Assembly (NCBI GenBank): GCA_027482245.1
Contig: JAIXWG010000034.1
Coordinates: forward strand, 1 to 64,000
Length of the DNA stretch: 64,000 nt
From: Acetobacteraceae bacterium
Lineage (GTDB): Bacteria > Pseudomonadota > Alphaproteobacteria > Acetobacterales > Acetobacteraceae
Direction of reading: 5' to 3'
Part shown: one piece after another, positions 11,203-18,908 of the stretch
Layout of the letters: every line of letters starts with the position of its first letter
Numbering within the stretch: the stretch's first letter is position 1
Program-made: the position numbers and the translations under genes
Notes under the pieces: model-generated
Told to the model about the DNA's origin: nothing
The model's database searches: none
What the model saw: the letters and a program-made list of their open reading frames with translations, nothing else

Positions 11203-12416
11203 CAGGCCAGCAGGTGCCCGAAGCGGCGGGCCTTGGTCTCGAGATAGGCGTCGTTCACGCCATTGGCCTCGAACTGATGGGCCTCCCGCCCCTCCACCCC
11301 GATCCCGCAGGCCGCGAGGCCCGCCAGCTTGTCGGGGTTGTTGGTCAGCAGGCGCACGCGGTCGATGCCGACCGCGCGCAGCATCTCCGCCGCCACCCAG
11401 AAGTTCCGCTCATCCGCGCCGTAGCCCAGCGCCCGGTTGGCATCGAGCGTGTCGAGCCCGGTGTCCTGCAGCGCATAGGCGCGGAGCTTGTTCACCAGCC
11501 CGATGCCCCGCCCTTCCTGCGCGAGGTAGAGCAGCACGCCGCCGGAGGGATCTTCTGCCATCCGCTTGATGGCGCCCCGCAGCTGCGGCCCGCAATCGCA
11601 GCGCAGGCTGCCCAGCAGGTCGCCCGTGAAGCATTCGGAATGGATGCGGGCCAGCGGCGCGGTGCCGGCGGCCAGCGCCGCTTCCGGCTGGCCGACCAGG
11701 ATGGCCAGGTGCTCGATCCCGCCATCGGCGGCGCGGAAGGCGACGATCCGGGCCTCCGGCGCATCCTCCAGCGGCACGCGCGCCTCCGCCACCCGCGTCA
11801 GCGTGGCCGCGGCGCCGGTGGGGTAGGAAGTGATGTCGGCGGCCTCGACCGAAAGCAGGTTGAGGCGGGTGGCCGCCCCCTCCGCCGCCGGGGCGGCGAC
11901 GAGGGCCGGCAGCAGCCGCGCCAGCTTGGCGAGGCCGATGGCGGCCAGGGCATGGGGCGGGGCCGCGCCCCGCTCGGGCTCCGCCGGCAGCAGGCGTTCC
12001 GCCGTCGGGTCGGCCAGGGTCTTCAGCGCCGCGGGGTCCAGCAGGCCGGCCGGCAGGCGCAGCGCCACCACGCCCATCTCCGGCGGCGATCCGGCATTGG
12101 CCGCCGCCAGCGCCTGCGGCACCGGGCGCTGCAGCACGGCCGCCGCGCGCACGGGCGCCAGCAGCAGCTGGGCCGGGCCGATCGCCGCCGTCGCCAGTTC
12201 GGTCAGGCCGCGGGCGGACACCGTCTCCGCCGCCGCCACCACCGTCGCGCCTTCCGGCCCCCGGATCAGCACGGGCGTGCCGCGGCGCAGTTCACTCGCC
12301 ACGCGGTGCACGGCGCGCAGCGCAGCCACGGTCGCTTCGCCACCGCCGGCTTCGGCAAGGGGGCTGGCGCCGCGGTCGCGCATCTGTGATGCGAGGGGAG
12401 CAGAGGTTTTCATCAT
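11202..12416 (-). CDS. ribA: GTP cyclohydrolase II (riboflavin biosynthesis)
   Basis: Catalyses the first committed step of riboflavin synthesis, GTP to 2,5-diamino-6-ribosylamino-pyrimidinone phosphate plus formate. The C-terminal ~200 residues carry the zinc-binding motif CFTGDLLGSLRCDCG (three Cys), then GVLLYLAQEGRGIGLVNKLRAY and RLLTNNPDKLAGL. The N-terminal ~190 residues are Ala-rich and resemble neither RibA nor an intact RibB (DHBP synthase), whose acidic active-site motifs are not seen; this may be a decayed fusion partner or a clade-specific domain. Tandem ATGs at 12416 and 12413; the frame is open 42 codons further upstream but that part looks non-coding. Confidence 0.92.
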   Translation of the reverse strand: MMKTSAPLASQMRDRGASPLAEAGGGEATVAALRAVHRVASELRRGTPVLIRGPEGATVVAAAETVSARGLTELATAAIGPAQLLLAPVRAAAVLQRPVPQALAAANAGSPPEMGVVALRLPAGLLDPAALKTLADPTAERLLPAEPERGAAPPHALAAIGLAKLARLLPALVAAPAAEGAATRLNLLSVEAADITSYPTGAAATLTRVAEARVPLEDAPEARIVAFRAADGGIEHLAILVGQPEAALAAGTAPLARIHSECFTGDLLGSLRCDCGPQLRGAIKRMAEDPSGGVLLYLAQEGRGIGLVNKLRAYALQDTGLDTLDANRALGYGADERNFWVAAEMLRAVGIDRVRLLTNNPDKLAGLAACGIGVEGREAHQFEANGVNDAYLETKARRFGHLLA

Positions 12417-12525
12417 CTGGCGTTCCGGTACTCGCCCATTGGCGCGCCCGAATGTGGCGTGCGGAAGGCGTTTGGGAGGGGGCTGAGCCCCAAGAAAAAC
12501 GTTCTGCTCGTCAAGCGAGGGTGAT

Positions 12526-12543
12526 CGTGACGTAATGGTCACG
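12526..12543. promoter_or_regulatory. Inverted repeat in the ribA/response-regulator divergent promoter
   Basis: CGTGAC-gtaatg-GTCACG is a perfect 6-bp dyad in the 275-bp divergent intergenic region between ribA and the OmpR-type regulator gene. Its size and location fit a transcription-factor operator. No riboflavin (FMN) riboswitch motif was recognised upstream of ribA. Confidence 0.35.
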
Positions 12544-12578
12544 AGGCTTGCCCCTCACATGACGCCTCAGGCAAGATT

Positions 12579-12624
12579 GGGACGCGCATATCGCGCGTCG
12601 CGTCCCGAATTCGCGAGATTCGGG
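12579..12624. promoter_or_regulatory. Two overlapping inverted repeats upstream of response regulator gene
   Basis: GGGACGCG (12579-12586) pairs perfectly with CGCGTCCC (12599-12606). CCCGAAT (12604-12610) pairs with ATTCGGG (12618-12624). The two dyads share 12604-12606, so they could be alternative RNA hairpins or adjacent protein-binding sites. They lie 70-115 bp before the regulator's start codon. Confidence 0.35.
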
Positions 12625-12691
12625 CACGCCTGCGTGAAACCGATGCGCATCGCGCCCGTTGTGAAGGCGCCTCACAGATACGGGAGCTACC

Positions 12692-13411
12692 ATGGCCGGT
12701 CCACGCCCCATCCTCGTCGTGGACGACGACGAAGCCCTCCGGCAGACGCTGGCGGAACAATTGGCCCATGACGGTGAATTCGTGGCCTCGGAGGCCGCGA
12801 CCGCCGCGGAAGCCGCAGCCAGGCTGGCGGCGGAGGATGCGCGCTTCGACGCCATCGTCCTCGACATCGGGCTACCGGATGGCGACGGGCGCGAACTCTG
12901 CGCGCGGCTCCGCAAGCAGGGCCTGCGCATGCCGATCCTGATGCTGACCGGCGCGGATGGCGAGCAGGACATCGTGCGGGGCCTTGATTCCGGCGCCAAC
13001 GACTACATCGCCAAGCCCTTCCGGGTGAGCGAGCTGATGGCCCGGCTGCGCGCCCAGCTCCGCGTCTTCGACAACAGCGAGGACGCGGTCTTCACCGTCG
13101 GGCCCTATACCTTCCGCCCCTCCGCCAAGCTGCTGCTGGAAGTGGCGCGGAACCGGAAGATCCGGCTGACGGAGAAGGAAGCCGCGATCCTCAAGTACCT
13201 CTACCGCGCCGGCGGGCGGCCGGTCGGCCGGCAGATCCTGCTGAACGAGGTCTGGGGCTACAACAGCGCGGTGACGACCCACACGCTGGAGACCCACATC
13301 TACCGCCTGCGCCAGAAGATCGAGCCGGATCCGTCCAACGCCCGGCTGCTGGTGACGGAAGGCGGTGGCTATCGCCTCGACCCGACCGCGGGGCGCGCCC
13401 AGGCGGCGTAG
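12692..13411 (+). CDS. OmpR/PhoB-family response regulator
   Basis: 239-aa two-component regulator. Receiver domain 1-125: acidic pocket DDD at 11-13, phospho-acceptor Asp58 (VLDIGLP), Thr86 and Lys108 (IAKPF). DNA-binding winged helix about 135-232, with LTEKEAAILKYLYRAGG and the recognition region TTHTLETHIYRLRQKI. Without a neighbouring histidine kinase it is an orphan here, so its input is unknown. It is divergent from ribA, and dyads in the shared promoter region could serve autoregulation. A strong terminator follows directly. Confidence 0.93.
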   Translation: MAGPRPILVVDDDEALRQTLAEQLAHDGEFVASEAATAAEAAARLAAEDARFDAIVLDIGLPDGDGRELCARLRKQGLRMPILMLTGADGEQDIVRGLDSGANDYIAKPFRVSELMARLRAQLRVFDNSEDAVFTVGPYTFRPSAKLLLEVARNRKIRLTEKEAAILKYLYRAGGRPVGRQILLNEVWGYNSAVTTHTLETHIYRLRQKIEPDPSNARLLVTEGGGYRLDPTAGRAQAA

Positions 13412-13416
13412 GACGG

Positions 13417-13440
13417 AAGGGGGAGCGCTGCTCCCCCTTT
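13417..13440 (+). terminator. Rho-independent terminator after response regulator gene
   Basis: AAGGGGGAGC and GCTCCCCCTT form a perfect 10-bp stem with loop GCT and a short T run, beginning 6 nt after the stop codon. The A run on the other side lets it act in both directions. Confidence 0.75.
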
Positions 13441-13499
13441 GACCCCCTCGCCTGGGTCCGAGGGGACCCTGGACCGCCGGGTTTTCGGCATCGGAAGCG

Positions 13500-13568
13500 A
13501 ACTGATGATGGTCCAGGGGGCTCTGCCCCCTGGCGGATGGGGCGTGGGGAAGGCAGCGCCTTCCCCAC
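13500..13568. repeat. REP-like dispersed palindromic repeat, copy 1
   Basis: Two hairpins in tandem: CCAGGGGGC-tctg-CCCCCTGG and GGGGAAGGC-agc-GCCTTCCCC, separated by cggatggggc. A near-identical sequence lies at 36461-36530 in opposite orientation. The stretch just upstream (13441-13499) adds another small hairpin, GGGTCC-gagg-GGACCC. It sits between convergent genes, a typical REP position. Confidence 0.75.
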
Positions 13569-13574
13569 ATCACC

Positions 13575-14231
13575 TCACTCGAACCGGCACGCCTCGTCGA
13601 AGCTGAGCCGCGGGTTGCGCGGCGGCAGGGCGCTGGCGTCCCCATGGCCCAGCGCCACCAGGAAGTTCGACTTCCAGCGCGTGCCCGCGAAGAACAGATT
13701 GTCCAGCTGGTAGTTGTCGAAGCCGCTCATCGGCGCGGCATCCAGCCCGACGGCGCGTGCCGCCATGATGAGGTAGGCGCCCTGCAGCGTGCCGTTGCGC
13801 AGCGCCGTGGCGTCCGACAGCGCCGGGTTGTCCGCGTACCAGCCCCGCAGCTCCGCGCCCGGGAACAGGAAGCCCAGCTTGTCGTAGAAGGCCTGGTCAT
13901 GCGCCACGATGCAGACCACGGGCGCCTTCATCGTCTTCTCGACATTGCCGGGGGACAGCACCTGCTTCAGCCGCGCCTTGCCCTCGGAGGTCCGGACGAA
14001 GACGAAGCGGGCCGGGCTGCAATTGGCGGAGGTCGGGCCCATGCGGAGGAGGTTGTACATCTCCTCCAGCTTCGCCTCCGGCACCGGCCGGTCCTGCCAG
14101 GCGTAGTGGGTCCGCGCTTCCCGGAACAGGATGTCGAGCGCCTGGCCGTCCAGCACCCGCGGCGGCGCGGGCCCGGCCACGGGTTCAGCCACGGGCGGGA
14201 TCGCGTCGGCGGCGGGGGCTTGGTCGGTCAT
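13575..14231 (-). CDS. RutE/HadB-like nitroreductase-family protein (putative malonic semialdehyde reductase)
   Basis: 218-aa flavin-dependent reductase matching the RutE subgroup: REARTHYAWQDRPV, the GPTSANCSPARFVFVRTSEGKARL motif, LFPGAELRGWYADNPALS and the ending RLSFDEACRFE. RutE reduces malonic semialdehyde to 3-hydroxypropionate in pyrimidine breakdown, but no other rut genes are nearby, so the assignment is by family only. An approximately 25-residue Ala/Pro-rich N-terminus precedes the domain. It probably uses FMN and NADPH (family knowledge). Transcribed alone, convergent with the response regulator. Confidence 0.85.
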   Translation of the reverse strand: MTDQAPAADAIPPVAEPVAGPAPPRVLDGQALDILFREARTHYAWQDRPVPEAKLEEMYNLLRMGPTSANCSPARFVFVRTSEGKARLKQVLSPGNVEKTMKAPVVCIVAHDQAFYDKLGFLFPGAELRGWYADNPALSDATALRNGTLQGAYLIMAARAVGLDAAPMSGFDNYQLDNLFFAGTRWKSNFLVALGHGDASALPPRNPRLSFDEACRFE

Positions 14232-14315
14232 GGAAGGCGGCTCCGGCAGGTCTCTGCCGGAGGGAGATAGGCCGAGGCGGGGCGCCGGCCAATCCGCCCC
14301 CTCAACCCCGTGGCG

Positions 14316-14882
14316 TCAGGCTTCCACCTGCTCCACCCGCACCACTTCCGGCACGTAGTGGCGCAGCATCGTCTCCACCCCATGCTTCAGCGTGGCGCGG
14401 GAGGAGGGGCAGCCGCTGCAGGCGCCCTGCATGCGCAGCCGGACCACGCCTTCGCGGAAGCCGCGGAAGACGATGTCGCCGCCATCGCCGGCGACGGCCG
14501 GGCGCACGCGGGTGTCCAGCAATTCCTTGATCTGGGCGACGATCTCGCCGTCCTCGGCCTCGAAATCCTCGGCCTCGGCCTCGTCATCCTCGCCTTCCAT
14601 GGTTGGAAGGCCGGCCAGATAGTGCTCCATCACCGCGCCCAGCACGCGGGGCTTCAGCAGCTGCCAGTCCGCATCCTCGGTCTTCGTCACCGTGACGAAG
14701 TCGTTCCCCAGGAACACCCGGGCGACGTCGCCGACGGCGAAGATGCGCGCGGCGAGGGGGGAGCGGCCATCGGCTTCCGGCGCCGCCGTGAAGTCGGCCG
14801 TGCCGCGGCCGCCCATCACATCCCGGCCCGGGATGAACTTCAGGGTCGCCGGGTTCGGCGTGTTTTCCGTTTCGATGAACAT
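14316..14882 (-). CDS. Nfu-type Fe-S cluster scaffold/carrier protein
   Basis: 188-aa NifU-like protein that carries assembled Fe-S clusters to target enzymes. It has an N-terminal Nfu_N domain (MFIETENTPNPATLKFIPG..., about 1-95), an acidic linker rich in Asp/Glu (98-113), and the C-terminal NifU domain with the cluster-binding pair Cys155-x-x-Cys158 in GACSGCPSS. Members of this type help mature Fe-S enzymes such as aconitase and succinate dehydrogenase; sdhB is about 8 kb away. Single-gene unit. Confidence 0.92.
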   Translation of the reverse strand: MFIETENTPNPATLKFIPGRDVMGGRGTADFTAAPEADGRSPLAARIFAVGDVARVFLGNDFVTVTKTEDADWQLLKPRVLGAVMEHYLAGLPTMEGEDDEAEAEDFEAEDGEIVAQIKELLDTRVRPAVAGDGGDIVFRGFREGVVRLRMQGACSGCPSSRATLKHGVETMLRHYVPEVVRVEQVEA

Positions 14883-14976
14883 CAGGACTGGCTTCCGCGC
14901 TGACTGGCGATACCGGACTTATGTGGTCCTTTTCACCGTCCCGTGCAACGGCGGGGGCATGGCCGCCGGATGGTGT

Positions 14977-15489
14977 TCAGGTCACGCGTTCCAGTTCCGC
15001 ATCGCTCAGCGCGCCGGGGACGATGGTCATCGGCACCGGCAGCTTGGCGGCGTAGCGGCCGGTCAGCGCCGCGATCAGCGGGCCGGGCCCCGATCCCCCG
15101 GTGGAACTGGCCAGCACCAGGATGGAGATGCGCGGATCTTCCTCCAGCAGCGCCAGCAGCTCGTCCCGCGGCTCCCCTTCCCGGATCAGCAGGATGGGCA
15201 GGCCGCCGGTGATGTCATGCACTTCCGCGGCCAGGGCGGAGAGCAGCTTCTCCGCCTCCTCCCGCCGTTCCTCCGCCATCAGCGCGCCGACGCCGGCCCA
15301 TTCCACCTGTCCCGCCGGTTCGATCACCCGCAGCAGCGCCACGCGGCCGCCGGATTTGCGGGTGCGCAGCGCGGCGTAGCGAAGCGCCACGCCGCGTTCG
15401 GGGCTGTCATCCACCACCACGAGGAAGACGCGGTCGCGCCGGGCCTTGGCCGCGGCGGCCGTCTCGTCCGTCACCTCATCCGGCATCAT
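14977..15489 (-). CDS. Universal stress protein (UspA family)
   Basis: 170-aa single UspA domain: the N-terminal RVFLVVVDDSPERGVALRYA strand-loop-helix and a central SILVLASSTGGSGPGPLIAAL stretch corresponding to the nucleotide-binding loop (family pattern G-x2-G-x9-G-S/T), partly altered here. The ATG at 15489 overlaps the stop of the upstream TIGR02186 gene (ATGA), so the two are translationally coupled. It forms a three-gene unit with the TIGR02186 and TauE genes. Role inferred as stress-linked; no direct evidence. Confidence 0.88.
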   Translation of the reverse strand: MMPDEVTDETAAAAKARRDRVFLVVVDDSPERGVALRYAALRTRKSGGRVALLRVIEPAGQVEWAGVGALMAEERREEAEKLLSALAAEVHDITGGLPILLIREGEPRDELLALLEEDPRISILVLASSTGGSGPGPLIAALTGRYAAKLPVPMTIVPGALSDAELERVT

Positions 15490-16259
15490 CCCCTCCGGAA
15501 CAGCACGCTGCCGATCCACCCCGCCAGGGCGGCGAGCAGGATGCAGGCCAAGCCATACAGCACGGGCTGCCCGCGCGCGACGTCGGCGATCCAGGCCGCC
15601 GTGCCGCTGCGCACCACATCCATGCGCAATTCCTGCCGCGCCACCACGCGGCCTTCCCGCACCAGCATCACCTGGATCAGGTAGGGCCCGGTCGCCACCG
15701 TGGCGGGCAGCGGCAGCCGGGCATGGAACAGGCGCCCGCCCGAGACCTCCACCGGCTTCACCTGGTCTACCCAGAGCCCCGCATCCTGCTTCAGGCTGGC
15801 GAGCGCCGCGCGGAACTGCGGGCCTCGCGCGCCCAGCTGCACCAGCGGCAGCAGGTCGAGCCCGAGGCGGAGGTCCTGCCGTTCCACCCCGTCCAGCAGC
15901 GTCGCCACGGGGCTGGTGGAGGCCAGCGCCCAGTAGGTCGGCACCCGGTTGAAGCGGGCGGAGGGGCCGTTGATCCAGGCGCCGAGCATCTCGACCTTCT
16001 GGCGCACGACGAGGGAGGTCGAAGGCCCCGTCGCCAGCACCACCACCTCATCCCCCTGGGCGCCGATCAGGCGTTCCGTCGCGCCGAAGACCAGGATCTC
16101 GCCGCCCGTGAAGGCGGTCGTCACCTCGATGGTGGAGACGGAGAGCTGGGCTGCGAGGGAGGGGGGAACGAGGGTCGGCGGCGCGGCGGGCGGCGGGGGC
16201 GCCACCTGCGCCGCGGCCGGGAAGGCCAGCGCCAGCAGCATCATCAGCAACAGCTTCAC
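15486..16259 (-). CDS. TIGR02186 family membrane-anchored periplasmic protein
   Basis: 257-aa protein with a signal peptide (KLLLMMLLALAFPAAAQ), a beta-rich extracytoplasmic region containing the diagnostic TTAFTGGEILVFGAT motif, and one C-terminal TM helix (VLYGLACILLAALAGWIGSVLF) with a basic tail. This matches TIGR02186, an alphaproteobacterial family of unknown function found next to TauE/SafE exporters and Usp proteins, as here. The GTG start at 16259 overlaps the upstream TauE stop codon (GTGA), which favours it over a 17-codon longer reading. Confidence 0.87.
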   Translation of the reverse strand: MKLLLMMLLALAFPAAAQVAPPPPAAPPTLVPPSLAAQLSVSTIEVTTAFTGGEILVFGATERLIGAQGDEVVVLATGPSTSLVVRQKVEMLGAWINGPSARFNRVPTYWALASTSPVATLLDGVERQDLRLGLDLLPLVQLGARGPQFRAALASLKQDAGLWVDQVKPVEVSGGRLFHARLPLPATVATGPYLIQVMLVREGRVVARQELRMDVVRSGTAAWIADVARGQPVLYGLACILLAALAGWIGSVLFRRG

Positions 16260-17164
16260 GGCGCGGGACCGATGACGAACAGCTGCTCCGGCACCCGCAG
16301 CAGGTCCCACAGCAGCGCCAGCGCGACGGAGAGCACGAGCGCGCCGAGCAGCGCGCGCGTCTCCTCCCCCCGCAGCTTCGTGCCCATGGCGGCGCCGATC
16401 TGCGCGCCCACCACGCCGCCGGCCAGCAGCAGCAGCGTCAGCACGATATCGACGCTGCCGACCTGGACGGCCTGCAGGAAGGTGACGTTGGCGGTGACGA
16501 AGACGACCTGGAACAGCGAGGTGCCGATGACCACGGCGGTCGGCATGCCGAGCAGGTAGATCATGGCCGGCACCAGCATGAAGCCGCCGCCCACGCCCAT
16601 CACGGCCGAGAGCAGGCCGATGGCGAAGCCGATCACCAGCGGCGGGATGACGGAGATGTAGAGGCGCGACTTCCGGAACCGCATCTTCAGCGGCAGGCCG
16701 TGCATCCAGAAATGCTCATGCAGCCGGCGCGGCCGGGCGCGGCGCCGGCGGAGGATCGCCGTCAGGCTCTCCCGCACCATCAGCCCGCCGACGGTGCCGA
16801 GCACGACGACGTAGAAGATGGCGACGGCGAGGTCGACCTGCCCCGCCCGCCTGAGCCAGGCGAAGAGCTGTACGCCGAGCAACGATCCGGCGAAGCCGCC
16901 CACCAGCAGCACGCTGCCCATGCGCACATCGACATTGCCGCGCCGCCACTGCGCCATGAGGCCGGAGACGGAGGCTCCGAGGGTCTGGTTCGCCCCCGAA
17001 CCGACCGCGACGGGGGCGGGGATGCCGATCAGGATCAGGATGGGGGTCAGCAGGAAGCCGCCGCCGACGCCGAAGAGGCCCGACAGCCAGCCCACGCCAA
17101 AGCCGATGCCCAGCAGTACCAGGGCATCCACCGACATCTCGGCGATCGGCAGATAGACCTGCAT
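16256..17164 (-). CDS. TauE/SafE family anion (sulfite) exporter
   Basis: 302-aa permease with two TauE/SafE repeats, each opening with the glycine-rich motif: GWLSGLFGVGGGFLLTPIL near residue 25 and GLLSAVMGVGGGFMLVPAMI near 190. About eight TM helices and a basic cytoplasmic loop (RRRRARPRRLHEHF) are present. Family members export sulfite, sulfoacetate or related anions. First gene of the TauE - TIGR02186 - Usp operon; the tight coupling suggests the periplasmic TIGR02186 protein works with this transporter. The exact substrate is not known. Confidence 0.9.
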   Translation of the reverse strand: MQVYLPIAEMSVDALVLLGIGFGVGWLSGLFGVGGGFLLTPILILIGIPAPVAVGSGANQTLGASVSGLMAQWRRGNVDVRMGSVLLVGGFAGSLLGVQLFAWLRRAGQVDLAVAIFYVVVLGTVGGLMVRESLTAILRRRRARPRRLHEHFWMHGLPLKMRFRKSRLYISVIPPLVIGFAIGLLSAVMGVGGGFMLVPAMIYLLGMPTAVVIGTSLFQVVFVTANVTFLQAVQVGSVDIVLTLLLLAGGVVGAQIGAAMGTKLRGEETRALLGALVLSVALALLWDLLRVPEQLFVIGPAP

Positions 17165-17364
17165 CGCGACCTACTCTTCCCGTGCGACATGGCGGGAATG
17201 CGGCGGTTTGGACCCGGAACGCCGGCACCGCAAGTTTCCGGCCGGAAAAAATCCGCCTCCCGCGGGCCCGCCAGGCGGAACGACCATGGCGTGGCGACGC
17301 GCGGCCCGAACCTGCCGCCCGCCTCCGCGTTGCCTGCGTGGCATTTCAGCCGAGGGGAATTTCC

Positions 17365-18279
17365 ATGCAGACCCGTGTTGCAACCGCGGACGCCATGACC
17401 GGCGGCATCGCGCCCGAAGGCGCGCCCAGCCTGCCCAGCCGCATCTCCTGGGGCGCCGTGCTCGCCGGCGGCATCGTCGCCGTGGCGGTCGGCGCCATGC
17501 TCAATATCCTGGGCCTCGCCATCGGTGCCACCACGATCGACCCGGTGGCGGTGGGCGATACGCCTTCGGCCAGCACCTTCGGCATCGCCGGCGGCATATG
17601 GCTGCTGGTCGCGAACCTCATCGGCCTGGCGGTCGGTGGCTATGTCGCCGCGCGCCTGTCCGGCACGGCGGATGATACCGATGGCGTGCTGCATGGCCTG
17701 TCCGTCTGGGCCATCGGCTTCCTGATCTCCGCCGTGCTGCTCGGCAATGCCGCGGCCGGCGCCGCGGGCGGCATCAGCCGCATGGTCGGCAGCGCCGCGC
17801 AGGGGCTGGGGCAGGGGGCGGGGGAGGCGATTTCCGCCGTGGCCCCGGCCGCGCGCAACATCGACCCGCGCGCGCTGGCGGAGCGGCTGCAGACCGGCCT
17901 GCAGACGGGCGGCGATCCGGCCGCGATGAACACGGACCAGCGCCGGGCGGAGATGGCGCAGATCATCGGCAGCCGCGTCACCAGCGGCAATGCTGACCCG
18001 GGCGCGCGTGACCGCCTGGCCCAGCTGGTCGCCGCCGAATACGGCGTGCCGGCGGACGAAGCCCGCACGCGGGTGGACCGCCTGGAAGCGGAAGCGACCC
18101 GCGTGGCGCAGGAAGCCGAGACGCGCGCCCGCGCCGCGGCCGATGCGGCGGCGAATGGCGCGGCGATCGGTGCCTATTGGATCTTCGCGGCCATGCTGCT
18201 GGGGGCGGTGGCGGCGGTGCTGGGGGCCCGGACCGGCACCCGGAACACGGTCCGCGCCATGGACCGTCGCCTCGCCTGA
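17365..18279 (+). CDS. Hypothetical multi-TM membrane protein
   Basis: 304-aa protein with TM segments at about 30-52, 70-92, 110-130 and 275-292. Between the third and last lies a long soluble Ala/Arg/Glu-rich stretch with coiled-coil character (VDRLEAEATRVAQEAETRARAAADAA). GAGGGGA 8 nt before the ATG at 17365 supports this start over a reading open further upstream. Similar proteins occur in Methylobacterium/Roseomonas-type genomes without a known role. It is divergent from the TauE operon and ends in a perfect terminator hairpin. Confidence 0.8.
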   Translation: MQTRVATADAMTGGIAPEGAPSLPSRISWGAVLAGGIVAVAVGAMLNILGLAIGATTIDPVAVGDTPSASTFGIAGGIWLLVANLIGLAVGGYVAARLSGTADDTDGVLHGLSVWAIGFLISAVLLGNAAAGAAGGISRMVGSAAQGLGQGAGEAISAVAPAARNIDPRALAERLQTGLQTGGDPAAMNTDQRRAEMAQIIGSRVTSGNADPGARDRLAQLVAAEYGVPADEARTRVDRLEAEATRVAQEAETRARAAADAAANGAAIGAYWIFAAMLLGAVAAVLGARTGTRNTVRAMDRRLA

Positions 18280-18289
18280 TCGTGCCGGC

Positions 18290-18313
18290 CCCGGGTGCCG
18301 CGAGGCACCCGGG
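18290..18313. terminator. Bidirectional hairpin terminator with GCGA tetraloop
   Basis: CCCGGGTGCC-gcga-GGCACCCGGG is a perfect 10-bp stem closed by a GNRA loop and followed by tgttt. It sits in the 38-bp gap between two convergent genes. Confidence 0.75.
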
Positions 18314-18317
18314 TGTT

Positions 18318-18908
18318 TCAGTCCAGATGCGCCAGGAAATGCGCCAGCGCCGCGATATGCGCGTTGGTGAGCCCGACGACGGCGCCGTTCATTTGCGTAT
18401 CGACGCCGGCCCGCTTGCCGTCGCGATATTCCGTCATCGCGTGCACCAGGTATTCCTCCCGCTGCGCGGCCACGCGGGGGATCTGGGCGCGGCCCCCATA
18501 GTCCGATACATGGCAGGTCGCGCAATGGCGCGGCCCGGCCAGCGCCTGGCCGGCGGCGAACAGCGCCTCGTCCTTCGGCGCGCGGTCATCCGGCGGCCCC
18601 GGCTGCAGGCTGGCGAAGTGGGCCGCCAGATCCTCCACGTCCCGGTCCGGCAGGTTGGCCGCGAAGGGGTTCATGGCCGGCGCCTGGCGGATGCCCTCCC
18701 GCAGCAGGATGAGCTGGACGGTGATGAAATCGGCGGGCTGGCCCGCAAGCGACGGCACGCCCGGCACCTGGCTGCGGCCATTGGCGCCGTGGCAGCTCAC
18801 GCAATTCTGCGCCGCCAGCGTGGCGCCCCGGCCGGCATCCGCCGCCAGCGCGCCACCGGAAACGGCGGCGGCCAGGAAGGCCGCCGCCAGAAGTCGGAAC
18901 AGGATCAC
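18318..18908 (-). CDS. Di-heme cytochrome c (c4-like)
   Basis: 196-aa periplasmic electron carrier. A cleavable signal peptide (about 1-22, ending in GGALA) is followed by two heme c domains: CVSCH at 36-40 and CATCH near 128, with Met candidates for the sixth ligand in each half (APAMNP, VDTQMNG). This is the cytochrome c4 layout. Its ATG overlaps the stop of the upstream PQQ-type dehydrogenase gene (ATGA), so it is probably the electron acceptor for that enzyme (inference from coupling). Confidence 0.93.
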   Translation of the reverse strand: MILFRLLAAAFLAAAVSGGALAADAGRGATLAAQNCVSCHGANGRSQVPGVPSLAGQPADFITVQLILLREGIRQAPAMNPFAANLPDRDVEDLAAHFASLQPGPPDDRAPKDEALFAAGQALAGPRHCATCHVSDYGGRAQIPRVAAQREEYLVHAMTEYRDGKRAGVDTQMNGAVVGLTNAHIAALAHFLAHLD

